In this document: positions 36,663-50,250 of the stretch, in pieces
Layout: each line of letters starts with the position of its first letter
Position numbering within the stretch: the stretch's first letter is position 1
Origin: Rapana venosa
Taxonomy: Eukaryota; Mollusca; Gastropoda; Neogastropoda; Muricidae
DNA: 64,000 nt
Direction of reading: 5' to 3'
Assembly (NCBI GenBank): GCA_028751875.1
Contig: CM054155.1
Span: 4,557,745 to 4,621,744 of the forward strand
Made by a program: the position numbers and the translations under genes
The notes under the pieces: generated by a model
Told to the model about the DNA's origin: nothing
Seen by the model: only the letters and a program-made list of their open reading frames with translations
The model's database searches: none

Positions 36663-39600
36663 TTTTGCACAGTGATGTGTTGTCATAAATAGATCTACAG
36701 GACCTCATGGTATGAGCCATTTCTACCCAGTACCTCTTATACAGTTATAATCACAACACTTTTAAAGCAAAAACCCCAAGAGTAGGACTGAAATTGAAAG
36801 CCTGTACTTGGGCTAAATTATAACCTGGACTTTTTTTTCTTTTTATTCATCAGGTGTTTTTTTTTAAACAGTCTCTGTTCTCTCTTCTTTTTTTTTTTGG
36901 AATGGACAAACAGAATAATGACTGAGAGGACATAGGGAAAAATTGTGGCATTAGCGCATTACTAATTAAAGGAACATATGGATTTGATCAGAAAAAAACA
37001 TGGATCTGATTCAGAACAAGCTTAATCAAACTACCACCCATCTTCTCTCACCAAATAAATGCTCTGCGAATTATTTTGACATAACACCTGCAAGCACAAG
37101 TTGTATAATCACCAAGCACCTGTGGCTTATAACCATGGGCATGACCTTTACTGCAGGTGTTTCCCTCCCAGCACACTGCCTGCCCTTCTTCTTGACTTCT
37201 CTTCCTGAATGACAACATTAGCAATGCTGCATACTTACTTAGCTAGCTCACACTTCATTTGCTCCCTCCAATACATGACTGATGACCACCTTATTCTCAG
37301 GGCATACTGCATCTATTCTGATTTACAAATTTATAAGCCCAATTTCAGCCTTCCTCTGAGAAAAAACAACAACTTGTAAATCACTAACTCGGAAAAACCC
37401 TCGTAAATCACTAACTCAGAAATAGTATAAAGGAAGAAAGAAATAACAGCAGTTTGACCGTGAGATGTCTGTGGTTTGCTTTTCCAAATGCTTGATATTT
37501 TTTCTTTCCAATTACGTGATACTTTGAGAGATCAGCTCAAGGACATGTCTGTCTTTTGGATGAATCTATGAGCCAATGACTGTCCTGAGTCAGTACAGAA
37601 TGCAAAAAATATAAACACGGAACTTTAATATATCAAAAGCATTCATGAGAAATTTATGTGGGTTACAAGCATGTAACAATTAACAAGTAAACATATAACA
37701 CATAAGATAGCCAAAATCAATATAACAGACTTAGTTCTAGGCAACCATTTCCTACACATCCACAAACACTCAAACATAGTATGCAAAGCACCCCATATGC
37801 ATACAATGATAATGCTCTCCCACATACACCAGGGTTATTATGACATGTTATACCTAGTTATAGTTCATTAAACATCGAAAGCAGTAGGGGGAAAAAAAGG
37901 GAGGGGGGTTGCACTTTTCTTGTTTTCTATGCCTAATCAAAAATCAAATCCCCCCACCACCCCCCTCTCTCTCTCACTTGTCCAGTCAGTCTTGGCTTGT
38001 TGTTGTACTATTTGTTAATTAAATCCTTATTCAGTTGTAGAATTGAAGTGGGAATAAAGCTGTTTTTCCTTAAGAGAGTTGAATTTGGGTGCTTTACGTC
38101 ACTTCTGGAATGGAAGGAAATCAAAATATTTAATTTAGCAAGCACATGCATGCCAATACTATCATCACTGATGATTTCTTTTGCGCTATCTTTCACACTG
38201 CATTCATAATCATACAGATTGTTTTTCTGACATTCAGCATTTTATACTACAGCATATAAAAGAAAAAGAAATGACTGACTCAATAAACATCTAGGTAGAG
38301 GTTATGTTAAACTTTAACATTTACCTGAAGGCTCCTGAGCTTTTGAAGAAAAGAAATATATTCATGAGAATGCACTCACACAATGTGAATCAATACCATG
38401 TCAACAAGAAAGTTCTCTGTGGCAAGATTCTACAGAAAAACAACCTACTCTTATGAGTGAAAATAAATGCATGCTGGCAATGGCAATGAGGGAAAAAAAT
38501 TCCATAAAAATGTGCTATTACAGGAAAAAGCCTCAGAGAAAAACATATCACTCTAAAGTTACAGTGAGTAAGTACTACACAAGAGTGGAAAGCAGTGTAA
38601 GAAGATCTATGGAACCCCCACCCCACCCCACCCCTCACCTCTCTTTTTCCATTTTGCATCCTACATGGTAAAACCTAGCAGAGCTCTTCTGCACTGCTGG
38701 CCAAGGTTTTCACACTGTGTTTACACAGAGAATCAGGGTATTGGGGTTCTATGTATACATAATCCCTTGCACATTTGCTGCTTGACTGATGCTGGCATCT
38801 AACGCAATGATTTCTTCACCTGCCTTGTTTGCACTAGAAATTCTGCAGCGGTAATGGATAATACACACATGCTTCCACATGTTAGCACATAGTACTGTGC
38901 AAGCAATCACAGCCCTAGCCACCGGCTAACATAAAAGTGAACCCTGAATGCATATGTTTATGCATGTGTGCTCAAATAACTGGTGTATGCACATGTGTAC
39001 ATGCAGAAGCAGTGATTTCACCATTTCTTGCTGTACTGGGTTGTACTCTTTTGAATGTGGGTGTGAGCATAAGCACGAAAATAATTAACAGTACAGTTCT
39101 AGATAGGAAGAGAGACCCAGGGATGTGGGTCTGTCTCAGTGTTTGGTGTATCATCACGCAGATAAAATTTATTTAAAGCAGAAACTCTGGTACCAGGTCT
39201 CAAAGTCGTAGTATTTCAGTGCGACCTAAAGAAGAAAAGTTAATAAGCACTTTCAAGGCAACCTGAAAAAGAAAACATCTTTCACAACAAAAACAACAAA
39301 CTCCAATTCTTTAGAGAGAAAAGCTAGCTTCTCCCCACATTATTAGGAAGACACTTGCAAAACCATGATTTTTTTTTTATCTATTCCTCAACTCCAGCTC
39401 CAAGGCTCACCAATGCCAATGGCGAGATTTTGTGTATCATATTACATAACTGTTATTGCCCACCATGAAGGTAGCCGCATTCTGACTTTGGGGATGTGTG
39501 CTGGGTATGTTTGAATTTCCACTACCCACTGAATGCTTGCAAAGTGACACGAATTGTGTGCATATTTGACCGTGACTTTATGGACCATGGATTATACCGT

Positions 39601-40087
39601 CTTCAACACTTAGCTAAATTGCCTATAAGTATAACGTCTGTCAAGTGATTTTCCACTCTCCAGACACAAAACGGATAACCTCAACCCACAGGCATGACAT
39701 ACACCAATAAGCTACAGATTTTTTTCATTAGTTTTGAAATCCAAACATTCAAAACAAAATTACACACACGCATGCACGCACGCACACGCTCGCGTGTGCA
39801 CACACAAACACACACACAAAGTTCTGTACAATTTTCATCAATACATGTTCAGGTATGTGTTCCTCAGAGCTACTTAATACTAAAAGATCTAGACAATGTT
39901 CTGATGACGTAGAAAGCAAGTCATTAAATGAGTAAGAACTAGACAGAAGTTGGTTTTCATCTAGACAATAGTTGCTGTTTAAATCTGAGCTTTGGTCGCT
40001 AGCAAAGTGACAGCCCTGAAATGGCTTCTGTAGTCAGTGAGGCTACAATAGTATAATAAATGAGAGGATTGGATAGCAGAATCTTCT
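36663..40087. other. Stretch without a recognised gene
   Basis: The sequence is AT-rich with scattered short CA/CT runs and repeat family 4 at 39400-39625. Nothing else was supported on either strand. Confidence 0.55.
39400..39625 (-). repeat. Dispersed repeat family 4 copy
   Basis: GCGAGATTTTGTGTATCATA, GCCCACCATGAAGGTAGCCG and CTACCCACTGAATGCTTGC match the copy at 56455-56765. Confidence 0.6.
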
Positions 40088-40106
40088 TCTTCTTCTTCCT
40101 TTTTTG

Positions 40107-41612
40107 TCATGTTTCTCCCAGGGGAGGTTTGACATTGATGAGCCTTCTCCATCTCTCTCTGTTTTGAACTTCCTCCTTATTTATGCCCCTTTCTCTAAGA
40201 TCAACTGCAATACAGGCAGCCCAGGTCTTGCTAGGTCTTCCCTTTGGTCTCTTTCCATCCACTATGAAGTTCACTGCTCTTTTTATGATGTGGTGGTCTG
40301 CTTTCCGTTGAACGTGCCCAAACCAACGCAGTCTATTGGTACTAGCTACAGACTTCAGATCATCAACTTTGCACATTCTCCAAAGTTCTTTATTCGTGAT
40401 CCTGTCTTCCCATTTGATCTTTGTCATGTAGTGTAGCATTCGGTTTTCAGAGCTCTTCAACAAACGTTCGATGGTTTTTGTGAAAACCCATGTCTCCGAG
40501 CCATACAGGAGAACAGGTCTGATGCAGGTCTTATATATCAGGCAGCGTCTCTCCAGTGGGATTTTCTGATTTCCGAGCAGACTTGCCAATTCTTTCCATT
40601 TCTTCCAAGCACTCGCAATCCTGGTTCTGACAGCTAACTCAGATTTTGCTTTGCAGCTCATCATCTCTCCCAGGTAGCAGAATTCGTCTACCACTTCTAT
40701 CTTCCCTTGTTCAAATTCTAGCTCCTCCTTTCCTGCATCAGTATTGTCTTCACCCTTCTTATTCATACAACTGGGGCAGACAAATACTCCGTCCTCCTTC
40801 TTCAGACTTTTGAACTTTGAGCATCTTTTGTAACACCAATATTGACAGTTGGAGCATTTGATTGAAATGTTCCCTACACCTTTGTGGCAGACACTACACG
40901 GGTATTTGCCTTGCTCTCTGTGTGTTCTGCAGTCTTTTCCAACTGTCATTGCTTTGGTTTTGTCAACATTTACCTTCATTCCTCTGCGTTCTAATTTCTG
41001 TTTCCAATTGCCAAATCTTTGAGTAGCGTCATCACTGTTCTCAGCTATCAGTACTAAGTCATCAGCATACAGCAGTTCCCAGATCTCTTCTGGCCTCTCC
41101 ACTTCATTGGATATTTCATTCATCATGAGGATAAAGAGCAGAGCGCTCAATGCGGATCCTTGGTGCACTCCTACTTTTATCTCAAAGCTTTCTGACATCC
41201 CAATTATAGTTTTCACTTTTGATCTGGAGTTCTTGTACAAAGTCATAACCATTGAAATGGTGTACTCCGGTACACCTTGTTTCCTCAAGGCCCATTGGAT
41301 TGCCTTTCTGGGTACTCTATCAAAAGCTTTTTCCAGGTCGACAAAGATGTGCATCAAGCTTTTGTTCTTCTCCATATACTTTTCCTGCAGTTGTTTTACA
41401 ATAAATATTGCATCTATGGTTGATCTGCCAGCCTGGAATCCAAACTTTTTTTCATCAATATTGCACAGGCTCTTCAGTCTTCTTTCCAATAGTTTTTCCC
41501 AGTTCATGCCATGTTCCAGAAGCCTGATTCCTCTGTATTTTCCACATACTAGTGCATCTCCTTTACCCTTGAAAATGGGAACAGTAATACTGTCTTCCCA
41601 TTCTTTGGGCAT
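40107..41612 (-). pseudogene. Reverse transcriptase with an internal CxxC zinc-finger insertion
   Basis: The frame of about 501 codons starts MPKEWEDSITVPIFKGKGD, then FGFQAGRSTIDAIF, IFVDLEKAFDRVPRKAIQWA (motif A), GVHQGSALSALLF (motif B, with SALSALL in place of the usual SxLSPxLF) and LLYADDLVLIAE (catalytic YADD). Between the palm and the thumb lies YPCSVCHKGVGNISIKCSNC, then CYKRCSKFK and CPSC, a PHD-like zinc-binding module. The thumb follows with EFCYLGEMMS, VLLYGSETWV, WFGHVQRKAD and a GRPSKTW basic end. Upstream coding parts are frame-shifted away, so this is a dead copy with one long surviving frame. Confidence 0.88.
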
Positions 41613-42059
41613 TTCTTCTGTCCGCTATATCTTCTGACATATCTTCGTAAGTTGTTTAATGTTTTACTCCTTCCTGTCCTGCTGCTTGTATCATTTCTGT
41701 CACCACTCCTGATGGCCCTGTGGCTTTTCTCTTTTTCACAGTTTGAATTGCTCTTCTAATTTCATCTTCAGTCACTTCTTGTACAGGTCCTTCAACTTCT
41801 TCCACTTCCTCGATTGCATGAGAATTCTCAATATTTAGCAGATCATGAAAGTAATCCTTCCAGTTTCACTGCATTGCACCACCACCATGTTTCTCTCTGT
41901 CTCTCCACACGTTTCTTTTGTTGCTTCCATGAGGATTTCTTTCAATTGATTCTAGTCATGGTCTTGTCCAGCCGCTTTTTCTCTCACTTTTGGCTCATAT
42001 TCCAAGGCTATGTTCTTGTCTTTGAGCCTCCAAATTTTCAGTTTCTTCTCGATTGCTTT

Positions 42060-42566
42060 CTACCTTGGTCTTATCAATTCTTTAATTTGAAAATCTGTGC
42101 ACAACAATCTGTGCTGTGAGAGGCATTCTTCCCCTGGAATAACTGTACAGTTTGTCGCCATTGCAGCATCTCCCTTGAAGAAAATGAAGTCAATCTGAGT
42201 TTCCGCTTCACCACTTTTGAAGGTGATATAGTGCTCTTGTTTTTTCTTGAAGAACGTATTCAAGATTGGTTCGCTATTCTGTTGGCATAGCTGAGGAATT
42301 GTTTCTCCTTCTTGATTTTGATCTCCAAAGTTGTACCTGCCCATGACATCTTCATATCCTGTTCTGTCCTTGTCAACGTGTCCATTCAAATCTGCTACAA
42401 TGACAATGTCTTTTCCTGGTATTTCAGCCAGTTTCTCGGCTAGTTTTTCCAAGAAGTCAGCCTCCTCTTTGGATTGCAAAATACTAGCATAAAAAAATGT
42501 AGTAATTAACTCACTTTCTGTTAGTGATGCTGTTGTGATACAGTCAAAACAGCATCCTGCTGGCAA
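42060..42566 (-). pseudogene. EEP endonuclease C-terminal half of the retroelement
   Basis: The frame of about 168 codons contains DIVIVADLNGHVDKDRTGYE (the family has DFN or DLN at this metal-site strand), NTFFKKKQEHYITFKSG and ETQIDFIFFKGD, then CTVIPGEECLSQHRLLCTDF, the SQHR/SDH-type catalytic His end. These are conserved in the CFDP2-like proteins that are really retroelement endonucleases. The N-terminal catalytic residues are absent, so it cannot nick DNA. Confidence 0.85.
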
Positions 42567-42944
42567 TAATCAAAATTCAGGTAAATGAGCATGAAAGGAA
42601 TCGGCCACCATTGTTGTAGTCACCTTCCATACAGGCTGCTGATTGCAGTATGATGCTGCCCAGGAGATCCCTTTGTTCTTCTCTAATAATTTGTTATGCA
42701 AATTCTCATAACTCTCTGAAGACCATTTTTTAAAAACACCAGTTATTACCAATAGGCAATAAAATACACAAAAGTAAAGCTAACAACACATTCTGCATGA
42801 GAACTGTGAAACTGTTTTTAAAAAAACAACCTATCTTATTGGATAAAAACTGTGCAGACTTTTCTAATCTTGAATAAGATTACACAATTTGTTCTCCCCT
42901 GTTAACAATTTTGTTGTTGTTTTAATCCGGTTCTCCTCTCTCCC

Positions 42945-43115
42945 TTAACTTCTTAAGGAGTCATTCGGGCACTGCAGAGAATGTCTCTTGGGCAAGTTAA
43001 ACCTGGGGTAGTCTGTACTTTTCCAGGTACACCATGCATGCTGGGTATGTGTTTGTGTTTCTATAACCCACCAAATGCTGAAATGAATCTTAAACATGTA
43101 TTTTTCATCTGACAG
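42945..43115 (-). repeat. Dispersed repeat family 4 related fragment
   Basis: It contains CTTCTTAAGGAGTCATTCGG, CATGCATGCTGGGTATGTG and TAACCCACCAAATGCTGAAA. Confidence 0.45.
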
Positions 43116-43394
43116 TACATTACATACTCATGCCCAAATAACTCATAGCTGGCACTTTATCAAAACTGAAAGCCCCCCCCCCAAGAAAAAGTATCCCTTC
43201 TCCAAATGAAATCACCCACTCCTGAAAAAGTTAATGATTTTTCAATCAAGTTTATTAAGCTACTTAGATTTATCAGCAATATATTTCAGCAGCACCTCTG
43301 TGGTCTTATCAGTTCTGCATCCTTCAAGTTTAAGTCCATATTATCCTGACAGCAAGCAAGTAAACAAGGTCTGGGTGTATTAATTTAGTGTTAG

Positions 43395-43432
<38 letters not shown>

Positions 43433-44254
43433 CATTCATGTGAGACAGAAGAGAATGCATGCAAGCATATGAGTAATGTATGATGCATGCTAGCACTCAG
43501 TAGCAGATTAGTATGAATATCTGATGCATATATACTGATATAGTAATACCATGAAAATATTACTTGTAACAAGAATGTATTTACGCATATCATATGTGTA
43601 CTAAATCATTTCCATGTGGTAAGTGCTATAATTCTAACAATAACTATTCTGCCAGAAACAGACCAGAGGAAAATACCCTCTTTTAACTGGCTAAAACCAG
43701 ACTTCAAACCTATACAGATGTGATCAGATCTACAACTAGAACTTGCTAAACGTACAATTCAATATGAGCGGTTCTGAAATCAACATTACTTCTTTCTAAT
43801 CTAACCCATGCTGGCTACAGTACAGGTAATGAGGTATGCTCAGCCTCTACAGTCCACCATTTCCATCATCAATCAAAATATGTAAGTCAGAAAAAGGAAA
43901 AGGGGGCAGAGATAGATAGTTACTTGGTGGGTTACCTGCTTTTAGCAGGGGGGCAGGCCATGTTTTTGCTCACACTCTCCCTCCCTTCCTCTTCCCATTC
44001 CTCAACCTATCATCCTCCACCTGCCTCCCACTCCCCCCCCCATTTCCTGCCCCCTTTTCCCCATTCCAGAGTCTATCACCCCCACTCACCCCCTCCTTCT
44101 CCTATCAGGTATCCCCATAAAATCCATGGACCCCTGTACCTGTTCAGGGTGTTCTTATCATTCTGTGGTTTGCCTGTGAGCTCCAGCGAACATGTACTGT
44201 CTGCCTGTAAAGTGGTAGTTTTAAGACTTGTCTGCCTCTTTTCCAGTTCTAGTT

Positions 44255-44259
<5 letters not shown>

Positions 44260-44299
<40 letters not shown>

Positions 44300-44308
44300 G
44301 TGTGTGTG

Positions 44309-44345
<37 letters not shown>
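44260..44345. repeat. (GT)n microsatellite, lightly interrupted
   Basis: About 85 nt of GT units with a few TTG interruptions. Confidence 0.95.
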
Positions 44346-44346
<1 letters not shown>

Positions 44347-46901
44347 ATGTGTGTATGTAAATTGTAAGTGTGCATGCGTAGGAGCATAAATATACACAAA
44401 TACTTGAAATAGGTGTATAGTTAAGTGCAGGAGTGAATGGAGCGTGGCACTAAGGGGCAACATGTACAATCAGAGCTAACTGTGTTAATAATTAATTATT
44501 TTGAAATGTTAGAATCAAATCAAAAAGAAGCCAGGCCCACTGCACTATTATTATCATTAAACAAAACAAACTCAAAAAGTTATTCATGTTTTTACTGTTA
44601 ACAGACTGCAAAGCCATATAAATATGTAATATGATTCATGAGGGTGAAACTTGCAAAACACATTAAAAAATCACAAAATAAACTTTTGATTTAAAGCAAC
44701 TGAATTTGAGCTCAAGTTAAAACTTGTAAACATGTTTTCGAAAAGCTACAACTCTAACATAGTAGCCTTAAAGTAGAAATAGAATGGAATGGATTGTTCA
44801 TCAAGCATGACAATTGACATATAATTTACAGAACTTTACTTGTTGTATACAGTGTATACCATACATGTACATGTATCTGTGTGCAGTTGATCACCTTGAG
44901 CCATACTGTATAGACTATAGAATAGTATATCATTTTGATACTACATGATGTAAATCATACAACAATGATTTATCATCCTTAGCACATTATCTATACTATA
45001 AGTATAACAAAGTTTAACTACTGTAGTGATTTTTTTAATTAATTTTTTTCAAAAGTGAGCCAAATCATGACTACCTTCACAACAAAATATACTCATCAGC
45101 AGTTATTTGTTATTCTCACCAGCTATCAACTGCATCAATTCATGGATCTTTTGGTGGTGGTTAATGTAGTGGTTAAGGGTTTGTTGTTGTTGTTGTTGTT
45201 TTTTTTATAAAGCAACTACACCAGTAGAATGAAATCCACAAAAGTCATCTGACAATGCACCTGGTTGATCAACTCAAGACTGTTTCTACAGACTAGTCTC
45301 TATTAGTATTACTGTTTCTACAGTATGTCTGTGTTTCTAACAAAAACATACTTCAAAATGTGGATTAGAAGTAATGGTTCTCTGCTTTGTAATACTAGTA
45401 GCTACAGAATTTAACAAAGGGATTGCTGAAAGATATTTTTTGACTGTTGACTTCTGCATCCCCCCCAAAAAAAAACCAACAACAACAAACTGTTAAAGTA
45501 CTGAGTGTGTCCCCTTACTTTCCATTCAAACCTTCAACTCTAGGATAAAGCAAAAGAAAACATGAAGTCCACATAATTCGTCCACATATGCATTGACTGC
45601 TATTTCCTGAACAACGGCTGCTGTGGAGTTCATCATTTGGTCCCAAAACTCTGGCAATGAAAATTTACCCAAATGGCATCCAGAGAACAGGATATTGATA
45701 TTATTATTATTATATTATGCAAACCTTCCTCTCCTCCATCTCCTTACAAAATAAAAGTACTGTGTACTATACAATATACGTGCCAGTCTTCTGCGTCCCC
45801 ATGTACAAACATGCAAGTAAAACACACACACACACACACAGTGACCACACACACACAGAGTGACACAACGCGCCACACACACACACACACACACACACCA
45901 GTGACACACAATTTTTAAAATCCACCAACAACAAAAACTTTCAACTTCCAAATTTTACAACAGCCACTTGTACTGGCTGTTGTGAAATCTTCACCTGCTT
46001 TAACAATTAATCTGTTAATTACATTTTACACTGTATTAGTGTGTTATTTCTTCCCCTGCAACTTTTTGTTGATTTTAAACTTTTTAAAGCCACAAGATTT
46101 GTAGTGTTTTAACTTAATTGAAGGCTCTTACCTGACCTATTTCACCACAGAACCACATCCACTATCATCCAGGTATGTTCTGTTGCACCCTCAGTGTAAT
46201 GTGAAGCAGAACACATGGACTCATGGAGAGCATTATCAATCTTTATATGCCAAGAGGCTTCCATCAGAAAAAGCTCTGTACTGTAGCTGTGGGTCACTAC
46301 AGTGGTCCACTGATGCCTGCTCTGATCCAATAAATAATCAATCCATGTCAGAGGAAGCATCAAGACTGATTAGGTTTTAACTGACTGATTAGGTTTATAA
46401 CTACTCACTGAAGCTTGATCTGTCCTGGCATGACCTGACTGCTGTTGTAGATTCTTTTCTGTGCATTCAATACACACACACACACACACCTTACTTATCA
46501 CCCCAATCTCACCATTAATATTATAACCTGCACCACCACCCACTAAAGTCTAAAGTATGCCAAATTTTTGGCTTTTATAATTAATATTACGATCTGGAAA
46601 GCAATACAAATGAAAAAAAAGCAATCAACAAAAAACATGTTCCCAAAACAAATCCACACAGTGACACACACAATGATACGTTCACACATGCAAACAAGAA
46701 CACATTATTATAGGTGATGTAAACTAATATCACACACTTTTTGCCAGTGTTTCTCCCAAATACAATAAGTTTCATAGTAATATGGTTTGGCTCAGCAGCT
46801 AAGCCAAGACGCACTTGTGGGACATGGAGTGTTGTAATTAAAACAAAAATAAACAATTCTTAACACACACAGAGACACACACAGTGACACACACACACAC
46901 A

Positions 46902-46932
<31 letters not shown>

Positions 46933-47989
46933 ACACGAGCAAAAGAGATTTTAAAAACAAGACCAATCAACCAAATAAAAACAACTGCTGCTAAGATTTT
47001 GTGTAACAGTATATGAGTATGTTGTGTTTTTAGTTTGGGTGTTTGTGTTTATTTTACTTTTCGTGACAGCTGATACTCATGACTGCTTCTAGTTCTACAG
47101 TGATTATTTATCACAGGTCTAATTTACTATTCTTAGGAAAACAACCGGAGATGGCAAAAACATGAACATTTTATTATGTTTTAAAACAAAAACCCAAACA
47201 AACATAACCCCAGGCTTCCCCACTTCTTGAATTGGACAACACAAAAACAAACCCTGTAGAAAAACTATACAGGAAGCAATTTATTCTCGAGCTCTATGAC
47301 ATCTTTCAGTTTTACTAGGTTACATTCCTATACTATAGTATTCTTTATTCATTCCTTTTATCACTTTTTAAAAAAATTTTACTTTGTGACATGGTCTTTC
47401 TGCTATACCCACCACAATGCTCATTCTCGAACACATTACTAGTACAGCCATACTTAAATTGTTAAGATTGTTCTGTTATACCTCAGAGTCAGAGCCAGAT
47501 ACATGTCCACAGGAAACTTCTGATCAAGTGCTATTAGTATTACTAGTGTTAAGACTACTGTGATGTCACCTACCAGACAACCTCTTTCTGCTGAGTTATT
47601 TCAGTGACCAGCCTTCAGCCAAGTTCAGGGTTCCTGATCTGATCCACGGGAAGATCATCGCCTACTTTCTACGCCCTCAACTGACGACAATATTCTCATT
47701 CTGTAGCCTGTGTAGGCCTTCATAGAAATTTGAAGAGTCAGACTAGGTAGATGAGATACCCATGTGGAGTAGCAACCATCAATGCCATCATGTCCTTTGA
47801 AAACTCTCTTGTCTCAGTCTCAAGAATCTAGATTTTGAAGGTTTTGACAAAACCTGACAAATTTAAGTTAAATATAATTTAATGACAAAACTCATTACAC
47901 ACAGTACATGTGAAACCAAAACTGAGGCAACCATATAGGAGAAACCAAATTAAATATATATTTTAAAAATACGATTGATAGTCAAGTTA

Positions 47990-48245
47990 CGATGAGAAAA
48001 TTGAACTGAATGTCAAAGTCCTTCGGATGAGACTATAAACCAAGGCTCTGTGTGCGAACGCACGCAGAACACCTTGAACACATGTTAAAAACATGTTCTG
48101 CCTTTCAGAAGTCTAGAGAAGGCCATTCTGTGCTGGTAGGAACAGATGACCAAACAAACAAAAAAACCCAAAAAAATCACCAGCATGCACACAGGTTTCA
48201 CATTTAGACACCATCCCTGAAGTTTGAATGCGGCTACCTAAATGG
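47990..48245 (+). repeat. SINE family 1 copy, head lost
   Basis: It contains GTCCTTCGGATGAGACTATA, AACACCTTGAACACATGTTA and AAGGCCATTCTGTGCTGG and ends GCTACCTAAATGG before a long poly-G run (about 48245-48266). The region before it was not attributable. Confidence 0.75.
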
Positions 48246-48731
48246 GGAGGGGGGGGGGGGGGGGGGAAACAATTGCATATAATATATATAAATTATATAT
48301 ACATAATTCTTACCATTGGTGAATCTCAGAGCTCTAGATGAGGAACAGGGGTGAAAAAAAACAACAACAGGACACTGCAACCAGGAATCTGAATCCAACA
48401 CAGTGAGTAACTCAGTAACTCCTGGGTCCTGTGTCACAGTAGCTGGCATGAAAAAATGTTTTCAAGAAAAAGCTTAATACGTGTGAGTGTGTGTGAGTGT
48501 GTGTGTGTGTGTGTTTAATCTTTAATCATTTATAGTACATTTTCTAGTAATTAATAATCACTAAATGAGTGTCCCCTGGTGACTCACTGAAATTTGGAAG
48601 TAAATTTTGTGTGCTGTACCAGACTTCATGGTTTTCTACAATTACTTGAATTAGGTCTACTTATTATTACTGGTCGTCACATTTTAAGACTAACATCCAA
48701 TCAAATCATAAGTCCTTGTACATAAATCTGC

Positions 48732-48778
<47 letters not shown>

Positions 48779-49828
48779 ATGTGATGTCTGCCCTGTAGTC
48801 AGTGTAGATGTAAACAAGTCTCTTCCCTCTACTTCAGTTTTCCTTAACACTCAGCTGACCTTATTTTTTTTAACTTTTGCTGTCATTTACAATGTTACAA
48901 CTGTGTGCACAAAACTGAAAACAATGGGTAGACCTAAGTTTCTCTCAATTTATGAAAGTACAGGGCCTGATGCCCACAGTGATTAGGGAGCTGCAGTTTG
49001 AGGGTGGTTTTCTTGTTTTTCCTCTGACATCTTTTGTTAGAGCCTAAATTTTAAATCAATTCACAAAAACATATCATTACCTCCTATAAGTAAAATGAAC
49101 GGAAGCTCACAAATTAACAAACCGTATTCATTTATATTAAAGTCTAATGCCATCTAACCACTTTCAAGGCAGACAAGCAGGGCGACTGTGTGGGAAGCAG
49201 ACAAATGATGCAGACCGCTAGACGGGAGCGATCTCAACCGAATGTGATGAAAGACAACAACTTTTAACAATAACAACACTCTCTACAGCATCACTGAGAA
49301 TAAATTATGGCATTTAACTACACCGAGCATATAAAAAATGGTCTATGCGGCTGAAATCTGAGTCAAAAGTTAACGGGGACCCCCCACTCAGTCGGGGTTT
49401 GCTCCTGAAAGTGACGTCTGCTACACAACACTGCCCGTGCCGACGATGATTCACCCTCCCTGTTTGATTTATCACCCTCCTCAATCACTATGACAAAACA
49501 AAACGATACAATACAGGAACAATTATCGTATGCAATATTGTAAATTTGTTCAAAGTATTCCATAATTTCATTACTTACAAGTGGATTCTGTTTCGTTGCA
49601 CTAAAATGCAGCCACAGGCATCAGATCGTGTTCATTTGATGTGCAGTTCCGTATTGCAAGAGGATCAATAGTCAATTATTGGTAAATACAAACACAGTAC
49701 CTCAAAAACTGATGCGCAGCCACCTTTGACTATTTTTCAAGGACTAAACAATTTGATCTGAAATGATTTTAAAATCACAATCCATCACAAACTTTGATGA
49801 TTTGAGAGCATTACTACCCGATATTAAA

Positions 49829-49840
49829 GCCGCCATCTTG
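49829..49840 (-). promoter_or_regulatory. YY1-type motif in a likely promoter
   Basis: GCCGCCATCTTG is the reverse complement of CAAGATGGCGGC, which matches the known YY1 consensus near metazoan transcription starts. It lies about 410 bp upstream of the ATG at 50251 in unusually repeat-free sequence (49300-50250). Use as a promoter is inferred. Confidence 0.45.
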
Positions 49841-50250
49841 CCAACATTAAAGTAGTACGCAAAATATTATACTACGAATTCATGCGCGTTAAGCAGCATT
49901 GGAAATTAATTTTATCCAATTTAACCTTTCCTTTCAGAAGTTTGGAAATACATTGAAAATTTTGATGCATTTTCAGATACGACAATTTTATGACCATTGA
50001 TTGCTGATTTTGCAATGTTTAAGAATCGTGTACAGAACTACATGACAGTGCATTATGACAAGCACCTTGGGTTCATTATTCGTCAGTGCAAGGGTAGACA
50101 ACCCTGAGAACGTTTATCATCGAAACCAGATCGAATGAAATAGCTATGGTTTCCAGCAAACAGTAACGGATCTTTGTCGATTATGCAACAGAAGCAAACA
50201 TCGTGACGCAAGTATTCCAGACTCGTTTTCGTGAAGCTTTTGTTGTGGCC

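Larger units (their letters stand above)
40088..42566 (-). mobile_element. 5'-truncated endonuclease/RT non-LTR element of the craniofacial-development-protein-2-like type, (GAA)n tail
   Basis: From the high-coordinate end there is the C-terminal half of an EEP endonuclease (42060-42566), a linker region (about 41640-41870) with EEVEGPVQEVTEDEIRRAIQ and KATGPSGVVTEMI, and a long RT frame (40107-41612), followed after the stop by a GAA microsatellite tail (about 40088-40103). The pieces lie in different frames, so the element is inactive. The first part of the endonuclease is missing. No target-site duplication was found by eye. Confidence 0.85.
42567..49300. other. Stretch without a recognised gene
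   Basis: It contains repeat family 4 near 42945, (GT)n at 43397-43430 and 44260-44345, (CA)n at 45825-45900 and 46862-46936, a hairpin at 45953-45987, SINE family 1 at 47990-48245, and (TA)n/(GT)n at 48735-48780. Open frames at 46142-46380 have no recognisable protein features. Confidence 0.55.

Noticed and set aside
46142..46380. Opposing open frames of 60-70 codons
   Set aside because: No domain or splice evidence and ordinary AT-rich composition.
49363..49563. 66-codon minus-strand open frame as a gene or first exon
   Set aside because: It shows no recognisable motif and no clear donor; only its position near a possible promoter is of note.
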